From: a virus
IMG/VR virus record: IMGVR_UViG_3300044451_000303
Span: 1-37,565 of that record
Strand: one strand, 5' to 3'
Length of the DNA: 37,565 nucleotides
Position 1 is the first letter of the stretch; each line of letters begins with the position of its first letter. Made by a program: the position numbers and the translations under genes. Under the pieces are notes generated by a model. The model ran no database searches, had not been told where the DNA came from, and saw nothing but the letters and a program-made list of their open reading frames with translations. Of the stretch, positions 22,047-29,901 are shown in pieces.

Positions 22047-22274
22047 GTGGCGGCGCTGGTTTCCAACATCGGCGCCGTGATCATGCTGGCGGGCGTCATC
22101 CTGATGGCCCTGCCGGTGATCCGCGCCGCGCCGTGGGGCTATGCCCCGCTGTTCGAAGCGGGGCTGGCGATCTTCCTGGTCGGGGTGCTGATCGCACTGC
22201 TCGGCGCGATCGGATGGATCCTCGGCTTTGCCTTCGCCTGGTCGCTGACCCTCTACCCCCTGTCGGGGGTGTAG
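22047..22274 (+). CDS. Small membrane protein, holin candidate
   Basis: 75 residues from GTG 22047. Two membrane helices: [18 protein letters not shown] (8-25) and [20 protein letters not shown] (38-57), with a third weak hydrophobic part after. Two small membrane genes in a row resemble a holin/antiholin arrangement, although they lie far from the endolysin at 34478. Function inferred from topology only. Confidence 0.55.
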   Translation: MAALVSNIGAVIMLAGVILMALPVIRAAPWGYAPLFEAGLAIFLVGVLIALLGAIGWILGFAFAWSLTLYPLSGV

Positions 22275-22275
22275 A

Positions 22276-22503
22276 ATGGTTGCGCTGGGGCTCCTCTATC
22301 TCGGCATCTCGACCGCGCTGGCCGCGATCGTTGCAATCGGCGTGGCGGTCGCGCCCAGGGCGGATCGCGCCGAGCTGGCCGCGTGGGGCGTGGGCGCCGT
22401 CCTGCTGTGGCCGCTCGTCCTGGGCGGGCTGTTCCTCGATACCGTCGCCGCCGCGCTCGCCCACGTCTTCACCCGCTTTTCAGGATGGTTGAACGGCCGA
22501 TGA
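22276..22503 (+). CDS. Small membrane protein, second of a pair
   Basis: 75 residues. Helices LGLLYLGISTALAAIVAIGV and GVGAVLLWPLVLGGLFL. It starts two bases after the stop of the gene before, and its stop overlaps the next start as ATGA. Possible holin or membrane partner of the previous protein. Not recognised. Confidence 0.55.
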   Translation: MVALGLLYLGISTALAAIVAIGVAVAPRADRAELAAWGVGAVLLWPLVLGGLFLDTVAAALAHVFTRFSGWLNGR

Positions 22504-23219
22504 AACTGATCGTCAAACAGCCCGTCGAGGTGTCACGCCTGCCGATGGAGTTCGGCGGGATCGCGACGATCAGCGCGCTGGTCGCGATCGATGTCGTGGA
22601 TCGCGGGCTCGTATCGGGCGCGCAGCCGGTCGAGGCCGAGGGTCAATTGTTCGCCGGTGCGCTGACGCTGATCGTCGAAGGCGGCTCGGCTGGCGAACGT
22701 TACCTGATCACCGTGACGGTCGACGATGCGAGCGGCGCGCGCGTGCAGCAAGAGGTCGAGGTCGTTGTCCTCGATCTTGCCTGGGCCATGCCCGACGGCG
22801 GCGCGCCGATGCTGTCAATCGCGGAATTCGTCGATCGCTTCGGCCTGGACGAGACTGTCCGCATGACCGACGAGCGCGGCGACGGCCGAATCGGCAAGGA
22901 ACTGCTCGTAGGCGCACTGATCGCCGCGCAGGCAAAGGTCGAGGCGCCGCTGTCGGGCCGTTACGCGCTGCCGCTGGTCGACGTACCACAGATCGTCAAA
23001 GTGTGGATCGGCGACATTGCGCGAGCCAGCCTGTATCCGAACGGGGCGCCCGAAGGCATCGACGGTCCGGCCAAGCTCGCGCTGCGCGCGCTCGAGAGGG
23101 TCGAGGACGGCAAGTCGAGCCTGCCCGGCGTGCCCGCGGCGACGGCGCCGACCGAGGGCGGTACCGTGTCCTATCACTCGGGTGGCCGGCGCTATGCCAA
23201 CGGCCTTTCGGACTATTGA
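22500..23219 (+). CDS. Head-tail adaptor, DUF1320 (Mu gp36-type) with N-terminal extension
   Basis: 239 residues from ATG 22500. Residues about 105-239 fit DUF1320: LSIAEFVDRFGLDETVRMTD, then ELLVGALIAAQAKVEAPLSG and PLVDVPQIVKVWIGDIARAS. Residues 1-100 are an additional beta domain (TLIVEGGSAGERYLITVTVD), which resembles immunoglobulin-like or connector domains. The usual length is about 140. It connects the head to the tail. Confidence 0.75.
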   Translation: MKLIVKQPVEVSRLPMEFGGIATISALVAIDVVDRGLVSGAQPVEAEGQLFAGALTLIVEGGSAGERYLITVTVDDASGARVQQEVEVVVLDLAWAMPDGGAPMLSIAEFVDRFGLDETVRMTDERGDGRIGKELLVGALIAAQAKVEAPLSGRYALPLVDVPQIVKVWIGDIARASLYPNGAPEGIDGPAKLALRALERVEDGKSSLPGVPAATAPTEGGTVSYHSGGRRYANGLSDY

Positions 23220-23221
23220 CC

Positions 23222-23731
23222 ATGAGCGGCGGCCTGCTCCTCGAGATCGAGACGCTCGACGTGTTGGCGCCGACGCTGCGCCGGATGAAGGCGGCGGCGG
23301 TCGACCTGTCGGCGCCGATGGCCGAGGCCTCCGAAGTGATGCTGGAGGACAGTTTCGAGAATTTCCGCGGCGAGCATGATCCGCTGGGCATTCCCTGGGC
23401 AAAGTCCGCCGCGGCGATCGAGGAAGGCCGCAAGACCTTGTTCGACAGCGGCGACCTGTTCAACGCGCTCGAGCGCCAGAGCGGCGAGGATTTCGCAGCC
23501 GTCGGCGTGTATCAGACGGGCGGTCCGGCGATTTATGGCCGCATCCACCAGTGGGGCGGCACGATTCGCGCCAAAGTCGGCAAGGCGCTGAAGACGCCCT
23601 TCGGCTATCGCGCCAGCGTCACGATGCCGCGGCGATCGTTCCTCGGCTTCTCTGACGATGCAATCATGCGGATCGACCGTATTCTCGTGCGCCACCTGCT
23701 CCGCGCGTTCGGCCAGGGCGCATCGGCATGA
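23222..23731 (+). CDS. Tail completion protein, Mu gpG/virion morphogenesis family
   Basis: 169 residues. IYGRIHQWGGTIRAK followed by an aromatic-rich loop and MPRRSFLGFSDD is the family signature. The N-terminal helix LAPTLRRMKAAAVDL is typical. It probably joins the tail to the head. Its stop overlaps the next start as ATGA. Confidence 0.85.
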   Translation: MSGGLLLEIETLDVLAPTLRRMKAAAVDLSAPMAEASEVMLEDSFENFRGEHDPLGIPWAKSAAAIEEGRKTLFDSGDLFNALERQSGEDFAAVGVYQTGGPAIYGRIHQWGGTIRAKVGKALKTPFGYRASVTMPRRSFLGFSDDAIMRIDRILVRHLLRAFGQGASA

Positions 23732-24150
23732 TCGCGGCGGCGCCGATCGTCGATCGCCTCGAGGCGCGTGGCTGCAAGAAGGTCGAGGGGTTGATCGAAT
23801 TCGCCGGTCTGAAGAACGCGCCCGCGATCAGTCCGGCCTATTTCGTCATTCCCGCGCGCGACGCCGCGCCGCGCGACAGCGATCAGACCGGAATCCATGA
23901 CCAGCGCGTCCAGGCACAATTCCGCGTCGTCATCGTCGTGAAGCCGGCAGTGCGCGTCGAGGGCGGCATCTCGCGCCAGCTCGAGGAAGAAGAGCGCCGC
24001 GTGATCGATGCGCTGATCGGCTGGACGCACCCCGACGCCGCGGGGCCGGTCAACTATGCGGGTGGGTCGCTCCTGTCCGCTGACGGGTGGGGGGTCGCGT
24101 GGGCCGTCGACTTTAGGACGGCGTGGAGACTCAGGAAAGGAACGAGCTGA
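23728..24150 (+). CDS. Gp37-type tail terminator-like protein
   Basis: 140 residues. Small alpha/beta protein beginning AAPIVDRLEARGCKKVEGLI, with a sheet QFRVVIVVKPAV and helix QLEEEERRVIDALIGW; position after gpG matches Mu gp37-type proteins. Probably caps the tail tube. Overlaps of 1-4 bases on both sides. Confidence 0.65.
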   Translation: MIAAAPIVDRLEARGCKKVEGLIEFAGLKNAPAISPAYFVIPARDAAPRDSDQTGIHDQRVQAQFRVVIVVKPAVRVEGGISRQLEEEERRVIDALIGWTHPDAAGPVNYAGGSLLSADGWGVAWAVDFRTAWRLRKGTS

Positions 24151-24446
24151 TGGCGGAAGGTGGCACCGATATCGCGCCCCAGTCAAGCGGCGACGAAGAA
24201 ATCGTCGACACCCAGCCCACCGCGACGGGCGGCAAGGGGCGGAAGGGCAAGCCGGCGGCGGCCGAGCCCGAAGCCACCCAGGGCGATCCGACGCGGCCGA
24301 TGCCGGTCGACGAAGATACCGGGCTTGCGCTCGACCAATGGGGTTTGCCGATCTCCGGCCCGGCGCGCCTGCGCTGGCTGGCCGATGCCGGCATCGAAGT
24401 CGATCCGGCGCTGATCCCCGCCGAAGAGGAGAATGACAATGGTTGA
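24150..24446 (+). CDS. Small acidic phage protein, gp38-like position
   Basis: 98 residues. ATG 24150 shares one base with the previous stop. The first 55 residues are low-complexity, rich in Gly, Pro, Glu; the last part GLPISGPARLRWLADAGIEV forms the ordered region. Similar short proteins are found before tail tube genes. Function unknown. Confidence 0.6.
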   Translation: MAEGGTDIAPQSSGDEEIVDTQPTATGGKGRKGKPAAAEPEATQGDPTRPMPVDEDTGLALDQWGLPISGPARLRWLADAGIEVDPALIPAEEENDNG

Positions 24447-25377
24447 TGCGGTCAAAGTCCTGACCTCGAAAAAGGAGACGGTTTACGGCACCGACGCCGC
24501 GCCGACCCTTGCCGCCAACGCGATCCTGACGCGCAACTTCTCGGCGACGCCGGTCGAGGTCGACGCGCTGCAGCGCAACCTCGACAGCGGCAGCTTCGGC
24601 GCAACGCCGCAGGCTTCGACAAACGAGCGCCAGTCGATCCGCTTCGAAACCGAAATGGCCGGTTCCGGCGCCGCGGGCACCGCGCCGCCGTGGATGGAGC
24701 TGCTTGAGGGATGCGGCATGGCCGCTCCGGTGCTCGTCGCGACGACGAGCGCGACCCAGCAGTTTGCCGCCGCCAGCGCGGCACAGTCGTCGCTGACCCA
24801 CTATCACTGGATGGGCAACCAGCGGCGCAAGGCGCTCGGTTCGCGCGGCACCTTCGGTATCAACTGGACCGCGGGCGCCTATCCTTTCCTCAATTTTGCC
24901 TATGTCGGCATGCTGCCGGCCGCGACGCCGTTCGACGTCAACGCGCCCGGCGCCGCGACCCTGACGCGGTGGAAAGACCCGGTCGAGTGCAACCTCGAGA
25001 ATACGCTGATCGAGCTGGACGGCTATGCGTGCATCACGCGCAGCCTTGAGCTGAACGCGAACCTCGACGCCAAGGTCCGCGCCCTGATCGGGGCGCGCTA
25101 CGTCAACCGCGGCGATCACGGCATCACGGGCCGCCTGTCGATCGAGGCGCCCTCGGTCGCGACCAAGAATTTCCTGCAGACGTTGCGATCGAGCGCGATC
25201 GTCGACCTGTCTGGCACCCATGGCCTGGTCGCCGGCAATATCATCGAGATCGGATGCGCGCACACCCAGGTGACCGCGATCACCGAGCGCGAGGAAGACA
25301 AGAAGCTGATGTGGGATCTGGACCTACTGCTGACCGTCGGGCCGGGGCAGGAAGATCTGATCATCGTCGCGAAATAA
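24439..25377 (+). CDS. Major tail tube protein
   Basis: 312 residues from ATG 24439, with AGGAG seven bases upstream (an ATG at 24433 is too close). KVLTSKKETVYGTDAAPTLA and the LNANLDAKVRALIGARYVN part suit siphovirus tail tube proteins. No sheath gene follows, and the tape measure comes next but two, so the tail is non-contractile. Confidence 0.75.
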   Translation: MVDAVKVLTSKKETVYGTDAAPTLAANAILTRNFSATPVEVDALQRNLDSGSFGATPQASTNERQSIRFETEMAGSGAAGTAPPWMELLEGCGMAAPVLVATTSATQQFAAASAAQSSLTHYHWMGNQRRKALGSRGTFGINWTAGAYPFLNFAYVGMLPAATPFDVNAPGAATLTRWKDPVECNLENTLIELDGYACITRSLELNANLDAKVRALIGARYVNRGDHGITGRLSIEAPSVATKNFLQTLRSSAIVDLSGTHGLVAGNIIEIGCAHTQVTAITEREEDKKLMWDLDLLLTVGPGQEDLIIVAK

Positions 25378-25492
25378 CCACCGCCCGAGCGGCCATTGAC
25401 GCCGGGAGCTGACGTTCGGGTCGGCTTCCGGTCGAGGCCACGGCACACCGGAGAGGTCGCGCCAGCAGTCCCGCGGCGACCAGCGTCCGGCA

Positions 25493-25514
25493 CGGGGGAG
25501 CCGAACATCCCCCG
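25493..25514 (+). terminator. Hairpin after tail tube gene
   Basis: Perfect 7-bp stem CGGGGGA/TCCCCCG with an 8-base loop in the 158-bp gap before the chaperone gene. A short CGACTAAC follows, with no U-run. Probably attenuates, lowering chaperone expression relative to the tail tube. Confidence 0.4.
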
Positions 25515-25535
25515 ACTAACCGACAGGAGGCCGCC

Positions 25536-25928
25536 TTGACATACAAGATCGTATCGAAGCCCCATGCATGGTGGCCCATCCGCTTCAACGGCGTGACCGA
25601 AGAGGGCGAGATCGTCACCAACGAGATCCAGGGCCGCTTCGTCATCCTGGACGAGGATGAGTTCAAGCAGCTTGAAACCGACATGATGCCCGCGTTGCTG
25701 GGCGATGCAGCGGATAATGCGGACAAGCCGCTGAGCGCGCAGTTCGTTCCGTTCGTGCAGCGCATGATGGTCGATTGGAAGGACGTGCTGGACGAGGACG
25801 GATCCTCGCTGCCGTTCAATCCGGAAAATCTGGGGCGCCTGCTCCGCGTCCCGAATTTCGCATGGGGCGTGGCGACGGCGTTCCGCGAGGTCCGCCGCGG
25901 CGAGCCGGAGCGCCGCAAGGGAAACTGA
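25536..25928 (+). CDS. Tail assembly chaperone G
   Basis: 130 residues. TTG start at 25536 with CAGGAGG five bases upstream; no ATG is available earlier. The N-terminus IVSKPHAWWPIRFNG and LGRLLRVPNFAWGVATAFRE are consistent with lambda-G-like chaperones. Its last codons contain a -1 slippery site, so a share of ribosomes continues into the next frame to make G-T. It coats the tape measure during assembly. Confidence 0.75.
   Translation: MTYKIVSKPHAWWPIRFNGVTEEGEIVTNEIQGRFVILDEDEFKQLETDMMPALLGDAADNADKPLSAQFVPFVQRMMVDWKDVLDEDGSSLPFNPENLGRLLRVPNFAWGVATAFREVRRGEPERRKGN
25919..25925 (+). promoter_or_regulatory. -1 ribosomal frameshift site
   Basis: GGGAAAC in the phase G GGA AAC just before the TGA stop at 25926. 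Lambda uses GGGAAAG at the same gene boundary. A small hairpin GGGC/GCCC (25929-25940) with an overlapping alternative (25937-25950) follows and may help slippage. The next frame is open for 116 codons. Confidence 0.8.
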
Positions 25929-26275
25929 GGGCGGTCGCCCGCGCCTGGGCCTCGGGGCGTGGCGGCCGAAGGCAAAAGGCCGACGACGTGGTAACGCAGC
26001 TGACCGAAATTCCTGAACGCTTCCTGACCGGCCCGCGGCCGACCGAGGAAGAGGTCGAGATCCACGCCGACGATGCGCCCGTCGTCGCGCTGTTCTTTGC
26101 GCTCGGCACCCAATGGCATCGCCACCCCTTTTCGGGCCTGCGCACCGGGTTGGACTATTCCGCGGTGCGGCCGATGGCTGATCTGGCCGGCATCGACATC
26201 ACCCCGACGACGCTGCCCGCGCTGCAGGCGATGGAGCATGCCGCGCTCGAGACGTTCGCAGAGGCGGCCCGGTGA
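25925..26275 (+). CDS. Tail assembly chaperone T domain, made by frameshift
   Basis: 116 codons, no good start of its own (the first codons are CTG AGG GCG). Read from the slip, the product is 130 + 116 = 246 residues. The T part includes LTEIPERFLTGPRPTEEEVE and FALGTQWHRHPFSG. Its stop overlaps the tape measure GTG. A separate start at GTG 25988 cannot be excluded. Confidence 0.75.
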   Translation: MRAVARAWASGRGGRRQKADDVVTQLTEIPERFLTGPRPTEEEVEIHADDAPVVALFFALGTQWHRHPFSGLRTGLDYSAVRPMADLAGIDITPTTLPALQAMEHAALETFAEAAR

Positions 26276-29200
26276 GCGCAGAAACGGTTCTTGAAGCCCG
26301 GCTCAGGGCGCGCGACGACGGGCTTGTCGGGCAGCTGAATGCCGCCGAGCAGCGCGCCAGGGGCGCAGCCGGCGGGCTCGACCAGCTCGCGTCGTCGGCG
26401 CGCGGCGCTGCGGCCGCGACGGCGACCACTGCCGCCGCCGATCGCGAAGCCGCGCGCGCGGCGAAAGAGGTCGAGCGCGCGCGAAAGGACCAGGAGCGCG
26501 CGGCCAAGGCCGCCGCCCGCGCCGAAAAGGAGGCGGCCGACGCGATCGCACGGGCGCAGGCGCGCAATCGCGCCGGCCAGATGCAGATCGGCCAGCAGTT
26601 CCAGGACTTCTTCATCCAGATCGAGGGCGGCACGCCCTTCTTGCGCGCTTTTTCGCAGCAGGCATCGCAGATGCAGGGCGCGATCGCGCTGCTCGGCGGC
26701 GAGGTCAACGGCACATCCAGCAGGTTCGCCAAATTCGCAGCCTTCATGGGCGGGCCGTTCGGCATCGCCCTGGGCGTCGGCATTCCGCTCGCCGCGGCGC
26801 TCGCGTCCAAGCTGTTCGAAAACGCCGATGCCAGCGCGGCCGCCGAGGCCGGTGCGAACGGCCTTGCCTCGGCGCAGTCGGTGCTCGGCCAGATCTTCGA
26901 CAGCGTATCGGGCAAGTTGAAGACCCAGAACGAGCTGCTGATCATCAACGCCCGCCTGCAGGCGATCAGCCTGCGCGCCGATGCCGCCAAGGCCGAAGCG
27001 AATGCGCGCAGCGCGACCGACCGCCTGCTCAATCCGGGCAATCTCGACAGCGCGCGGCTCTATGGCCAATTTGTCGGTTCGCAGCAGTACGGCGCCGATC
27101 CCAAGCAGTTTTCGAACATCCTCGCCAACCGGCGGCAACTCGGCATGATCGCCGGGGGAGTCGAGGCCGGTCGGATCACGCGCGCCGATGCGGTCAAGAT
27201 GACCGAAAGCATCGATTTCAAGGGAACGGGCTTCAACCAGGCAGAGGTCACGGCAGCGTTCCGAGACGGCGCCGTCGCCGAGCTCAATCGTCGCGCGGCC
27301 GACCTGATCGAGCAGTCGCTCGATAGCGGCAAGCTCGCCACCGAATTCCGCACCAAGGGGCCGAAGGGTCGCACGCCGTCCAAGGGGGGCGGCGCCAACG
27401 CACTCGCCAATTTCGGCGACAGCGCGGCCGAGAAGATCGCGCGGATCGCAGACGGTTACAATCCGGCACCGCGCGGGCTGGACAAGGCGTTTACCGACCT
27501 TCGCCAGCTCGACGGGCTGATCGAGGATCTGGGCAAGCGCAAGCCGCCGTCGTTTGAAAAGCTGATCGGCGAGGCCAAGCAGGCGCGCGAGGCGGTGATG
27601 GCCGGCCTGACCCAGCCGCTGGACGATATCCAGCAGCGGCTCGTCCCGCTACCCGACGGGATCGTCAAAGCGAAGACCGCGATCGAGGAGCTGGACGGCG
27701 TGATCGCGGTGCTGAGCGAGCGCAAGCCGCCGAACTGGGAGCAGCTCGTCGCGCGGGCGAAAGAGCTGAAGATCGTGGCGGCCGACACGGTCAATGGGCC
27801 GTTCAACGACATGATCCGCGCTGCGCGTGAACAGCGCGAGCAGCAGCTGCTGATCCTTGCGGGCCGCGAGCGCGAAGCGGAGGTGCTGGCGAAGATCCAA
27901 TCCCTGCAGGAACGAGGCGTCCCGATCACGGCCAAGGTTCGCGAAGGCGTGGAGCAGACGGTTGCGGCCGAGGAACGGATCAATGATCTGCTCGCGAAGC
28001 GTCAGGACATCATCTCGATCTATATGACGTCGATCGGCGACCTGCGCGGCGCGCTCGAGGATCTGTTCAGCGGCGGCAGCGCGGGCAATTTTTTCAAGAA
28101 TATCGAGCGGTCGATCAAACAGTTGCAGGGCCGCCTGCTCGTCGAGAGCCTGTTCGGTGACAGCCTGCGCGCGCTGGAAAAGAAGGTTCGCGGCAAATCG
28201 CCGCTCGATCGCGAGATCGAGGATCTGGCGAAGCAGGTGAACGGGTTGGAAGGCGGGGTGGGCAAGTCGTCGGCGGCGCTGAAGCTCTTCACCGACGCGG
28301 TGGCCGGCGCGACCGCGCGCATCAACGGCACCGTTGCGCCCACGTCGATCGGCAAGGGCGCCAAATCCTTCCTCGACGTCTTTTCGGGCGCGCAGCAGGC
28401 CGGGGCCGGCGACGAGATCGTGGTGACCGGATCGCGCGCGCGGCCGATCGGCGGGCAGGTGATGAAGGAGCAGACCGATTTCCTGCGCGATCTAGCGGGC
28501 GCGATCTACAACCCCTTTGCCAAGCTGTTCGACCAGTTCCTCGGCGCGAAATTCTTCCAGAAGCTGTCGCCTGCCCTGCAGGGCGGCGTCGCCGGCTATC
28601 TGACCGCGGGGCCGGTCGGAGGCATATTGGGCGCGCTGAAGGAATTCCCCGGCCTGCCCGACAAGCTGAAGGAAAAGCTGGGCGGCGCATTCGAGGGCGC
28701 GCAGACCGGCACCTTCGTCGCCGGCATCGGCAAGGCGCTGGGCCTGAAGATGAGCACCACCGGGGCCCAGGTGGGCGGCGCGATCGGCGCCGCGTTGCCG
28801 ATCCCCGGTGGCGATATCATCGGTTCGGTGCTCGGCGGCTTCGTCGGCGGGCTGTTCAAGAAAACCCCGCGCGCGTCGGCCACCATCACCAGCGCCGACG
28901 GCGACGCGGTCATCACCGGCAGCAAGAAATACCAGCAGGCCGCAGGCGAGGCGGCCGAATCGGTGCAGGGCGTGCTGAAGTCGATCGCCGACCAGCTCGG
29001 CGGCGAGCTGGGCAATTTTTCCGTCTCGATCGGCAAGAGCGGCGATAGCTGGCACGTCGACCCGACCGGTCGCGGCAGGCTGAAGAAAAGCCAGGGCGGG
29101 CTCGATTTCAACGACGATTACGAGGCCGCGGTCATGGCGGCGGCGTTCGACGCGATCGGCGACGGCGGCATCAAGGGGCTATCGGCCGCGGTGATGAAGG

Positions 29201-29901
29201 CGCTGAAATCGAGCAGCGACATCGACAAGGCGGTCAAGGAAGCCCTGAAGGTCCGCGAGGTCGAGGAAATCGTCACCGGGCTCGGCGGCGCCCTGGAGCG
29301 GCAGTTCCGCGAATTCGAGACGCAGGCGAAAGAGCGCGTCCGGATCGCGACGCAATATGGCTTCGATGTCACCAAGATCGAGGCGCGCAACGCCGAGGAC
29401 CGCGCCAAACTGGTCGAACAGATCCTGGCGTCGAGGGTCGGGTCGTTGCAGTCGCTGCTGGATGACCTGAAGTTCGGTGACCTGTTCGAGGGCACGGCCG
29501 CCGATCGCCGGTCGAAGCTGCTGACCGAGATCGCGACCGCGAAAACCGATGCCGAGAAGGGTGTCGACGGCGCGGCCGACAAGCTGGCCGAGCTGCAGCG
29601 CCGCCTGGTCGAGACGAGCCGCGAAGCCTATGGCACCGCGGGCGGCGAATATGCAGCCGATCGCGCGAACGCGATCAGCACGGCCGAGGCGATCATCGCG
29701 GCCGAGAATGAGCGCATCCGCGCGGCGCAGCAGGCGACCGTCGACACCGCGAAGGCGATGCAGACGCAAAACCAGCTGACCAACGAGGGCAACGACATCC
29801 TGTCCGAGATCCGCACGCTGCTGCGGTCTGGAGGCGCTGCGGGCATTGCGGCCTCGGCCGTCCAGGCGCGCGCCTCGATCGCGCGGAGCGTCGACCTTTG
29901 A
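26272..29901 (+). CDS. Tail tape measure protein
   Basis: 1209 residues; its length sets tail length. GTG 26272 overlaps the previous stop as GTGA. The first 110 residues are Ala/Arg/Glu-rich coiled coil. Two glycine-rich hydrophobic segments (about 810-870) may act in the membrane during injection. Two related internal segments around 395-440 and 470-515 share LDG(L/V)I..L..RKPP(S/N)(F/W)E(K/Q)L. The C-terminus TQNQLTNEGNDILSEIRTLL is typical. By the common 1.5 Angstrom per residue rule the tail would be about 180 nm. Confidence 0.92.
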   Translation: MSAETVLEARLRARDDGLVGQLNAAEQRARGAAGGLDQLASSARGAAAATATTAAADREAARAAKEVERARKDQERAAKAAARAEKEAADAIARAQARNRAGQMQIGQQFQDFFIQIEGGTPFLRAFSQQASQMQGAIALLGGEVNGTSSRFAKFAAFMGGPFGIALGVGIPLAAALASKLFENADASAAAEAGANGLASAQSVLGQIFDSVSGKLKTQNELLIINARLQAISLRADAAKAEANARSATDRLLNPGNLDSARLYGQFVGSQQYGADPKQFSNILANRRQLGMIAGGVEAGRITRADAVKMTESIDFKGTGFNQAEVTAAFRDGAVAELNRRAADLIEQSLDSGKLATEFRTKGPKGRTPSKGGGANALANFGDSAAEKIARIADGYNPAPRGLDKAFTDLRQLDGLIEDLGKRKPPSFEKLIGEAKQAREAVMAGLTQPLDDIQQRLVPLPDGIVKAKTAIEELDGVIAVLSERKPPNWEQLVARAKELKIVAADTVNGPFNDMIRAAREQREQQLLILAGREREAEVLAKIQSLQERGVPITAKVREGVEQTVAAEERINDLLAKRQDIISIYMTSIGDLRGALEDLFSGGSAGNFFKNIERSIKQLQGRLLVESLFGDSLRALEKKVRGKSPLDREIEDLAKQVNGLEGGVGKSSAALKLFTDAVAGATARINGTVAPTSIGKGAKSFLDVFSGAQQAGAGDEIVVTGSRARPIGGQVMKEQTDFLRDLAGAIYNPFAKLFDQFLGAKFFQKLSPALQGGVAGYLTAGPVGGILGALKEFPGLPDKLKEKLGGAFEGAQTGTFVAGIGKALGLKMSTTGAQVGGAIGAALPIPGGDIIGSVLGGFVGGLFKKTPRASATITSADGDAVITGSKKYQQAAGEAAESVQGVLKSIADQLGGELGNFSVSIGKSGDSWHVDPTGRGRLKKSQGGLDFNDDYEAAVMAAAFDAIGDGGIKGLSAAVMKALKSSSDIDKAVKEALKVREVEEIVTGLGGALERQFREFETQAKERVRIATQYGFDVTKIEARNAEDRAKLVEQILASRVGSLQSLLDDLKFGDLFEGTAADRRSKLLTEIATAKTDAEKGVDGAADKLAELQRRLVETSREAYGTAGGEYAADRANAISTAEAIIAAENERIRAAQQATVDTAKAMQTQNQLTNEGNDILSEIRTLLRSGGAAGIAASAVQARASIARSVDL

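Noticed and set aside
21605-22099. Minus-strand frame with a long Gly-Val run
   Set aside because: It is only the reverse of the Pro-Thr repeat; no gene context on that strand.
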